Assembly: GCF_900452865.1 (NCBI RefSeq)
Contig: NZ_UGOZ01000001.1
Coordinates: forward strand, 2,046,001 to 2,110,000
Origin: Legionella taurinensis
GTDB taxonomy: Bacteria > Pseudomonadota > Gammaproteobacteria > Legionellales > Legionellaceae
DNA length: 64,000 nt
Direction: 5' to 3'
Position 1 is the first letter of the stretch. Each line of letters starts with the position of its first letter. Shown here in pieces: positions 63,269-64,000 of this stretch. Under the pieces are notes generated by a model that saw only the letters and a program-made list of their open reading frames with translations, did not search any database and had not been told where the DNA came from. The translations under genes were made by a program, and so were the position numbers.

Positions 63269-64000
63269 ATGCCCTTAACACGCCTTCAGTTTGTGGAATT
63301 ATGTGCTGAAGCCATTGCTTCAACCCGGGAAAAGGTAACGGTTGGCAATCAATTGAGCGGTTACATTAAATTTCACAGGGAAATTAAACAGGGTTACTTT
63401 GAAAACACCATCCGGGTTTTAATCGATGCGATTCCTCCCAACGATTATGTTCAGGTCCATGATCTCATAGAGCACGGCGGCATTGGCTATTGCCGTGAGG
63501 TAGCCTGGCATCTTCTGGTTGAAGTCGGGCAACGCATCCATACCGCTGGGGAAGTCGCTGACATCACCGTCGTAAAATCCAGTCTCATTGATCATGGTTA
63601 CCTTCACGTGTCACTGCAACTGCAGGATGAGAAAACGCCGTCAGTCTGGGAAATAGATGCCTGGGATCCGCGTATCATCGACATAAGCCCTCGTCCCGAT
63701 GGATCGATTAAAAACAGGGAATTGCTTGATTACGGCTACCCCGCCTTAGTCTATGAATCCGTCTCCTCCAATGCGCTAGACTATCGCATCCAATTTCTGT
63801 TCACCGACACACCTAAGCCTTTGGAGGGTCAAGCGGAGGGCCGCTGTACGCCCGTCAGCGAAATGCTTACCAAACATGCCGCCCTCTACAGTGATCATAC
63901 CCTGGATAAAGCACTCGCCCGCAAAAAGATACCGCCAGAGGGAACCTTGCATTACCTGCAAAAAGTATCGATATGGCAGAAAGCAGCGCCTCAGGAAATG
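63269..64000 (+). CDS. Cys-His-Asp triad protein B, partial (3' end outside window)
   Basis: A paralogue of the preceding gene, open from the ATG at 63269 to the window end (244 codons, no stop). The N-terminus PLTRLQFVELCAEAIASTRE aligns with its neighbour without gaps through residue 140. The triad residues fall on identical positions: Cys75 (GIGYCREVAWHL), His109 (IDHGYLHV), Asp130/Asp133 (WEIDAWDP). IIDISPRPDGS and the later EGRCTPVSEML also match. By eye about half the residues are the same. Tandem duplication followed by divergence outside the core suggests two enzymes of one reaction type with different targets. The gap of 96 bases between the genes contains no other gene. Confidence 0.78.
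   Translation, partial: MPLTRLQFVELCAEAIASTREKVTVGNQLSGYIKFHREIKQGYFENTIRVLIDAIPPNDYVQVHDLIEHGGIGYCREVAWHLLVEVGQRIHTAGEVADITVVKSSLIDHGYLHVSLQLQDEKTPSVWEIDAWDPRIIDISPRPDGSIKNRELLDYGYPALVYESVSSNALDYRIQFLFTDTPKPLEGQAEGRCTPVSEMLTKHAALYSDHTLDKALARKKIPPEGTLHYLQKVSIWQKAAPQEM

Overview
The window looks like chromosomal DNA of a Legionella species or a close relative. This rests on gene content, not on a database search: a flgB-to-flgL flagellar operon behind a sigma-54 promoter, a stand-alone GspC/LspC-type secretion protein, several large proteins of the kind Legionella delivers by its Dot/Icm system (leucine-rich repeats, HAD-like N-terminus, coiled-coil/membrane proteins, repeat-rich C-termini), and ordinary gammaproteobacterial housekeeping genes (hemF, pyrE, mutY, cspA-type, degP-type).

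Layout. 1-8.1 kb is accessory: a partial unknown gene, the decayed signal-peptide end of a secreted repeat protein, an LRR protein, an intact 14-repeat Cys-paired secreted protein, a flavin monooxygenase behind a 21-bp palindrome, and a membrane/coiled-coil protein. 8.1-18.7 kb is the minus-strand flgBCDEFGHIJKL operon (rod, hook, rings, hook-filament junction). 18.8-26.6 kb is mixed: hemF, an LplT-like transporter, a HAD-like effector candidate, an SDR, a cold-shock protein, pyrE, a DegP-type protease and its small partner. 26.8-32.3 kb holds a lipid or natural-product cluster: KAS III-like enzyme, fatty acyl-AMP ligase, an acyl-carrier-protein/alpha-oxoamine-synthase fusion, and a 3-ketosphinganine-reductase-like SDR. 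Together these look able to load a fatty acid on the ACP, condense it with an amino acid and reduce the ketone, i.e. a compact sphingoid-base-like pathway. 32.3-38.1 kb has two unknown genes, an AsmA protein, mutY and an MFS transporter.

38.3-52.6 kb is the most unusual part. Three large genes (about 1,215-1,239 aa) share an almost identical first 652 codons (a RelE/ParE-like N-terminal segment followed by a complete UvrD-type SF1 helicase). They then switch, just after a poly-Asn tract, to strongly diverged C-terminal helical repeats with an I-P-x-x-x-W signature and a short conserved acidic tail. Copies 2 and 3 also share the promoter and an inverted repeat that overlaps it. Copy 1 has a diverged promoter at exactly the same distance from the start codon. 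Unrelated genes (a Ca2+/Na+ antiporter; a Sel1 lipoprotein, lspC and a methyltransferase) lie between the copies.

52.7-64 kb contains an oxidative cluster (kynurenine 3-monooxygenase, a heme-oxygenase-fold diiron-like protein, an FAD-linked oxidase), a PAS-GGDEF-EAL regulator, a trans-sulfuration enzyme, a PlsC-type acyltransferase, a nucleotide-sugar epimerase, and two tandem paralogues with an aligned Cys-His-Asp triad, the second cut by the window end. No tRNA, rRNA, CRISPR array or insertion sequence was recognised.
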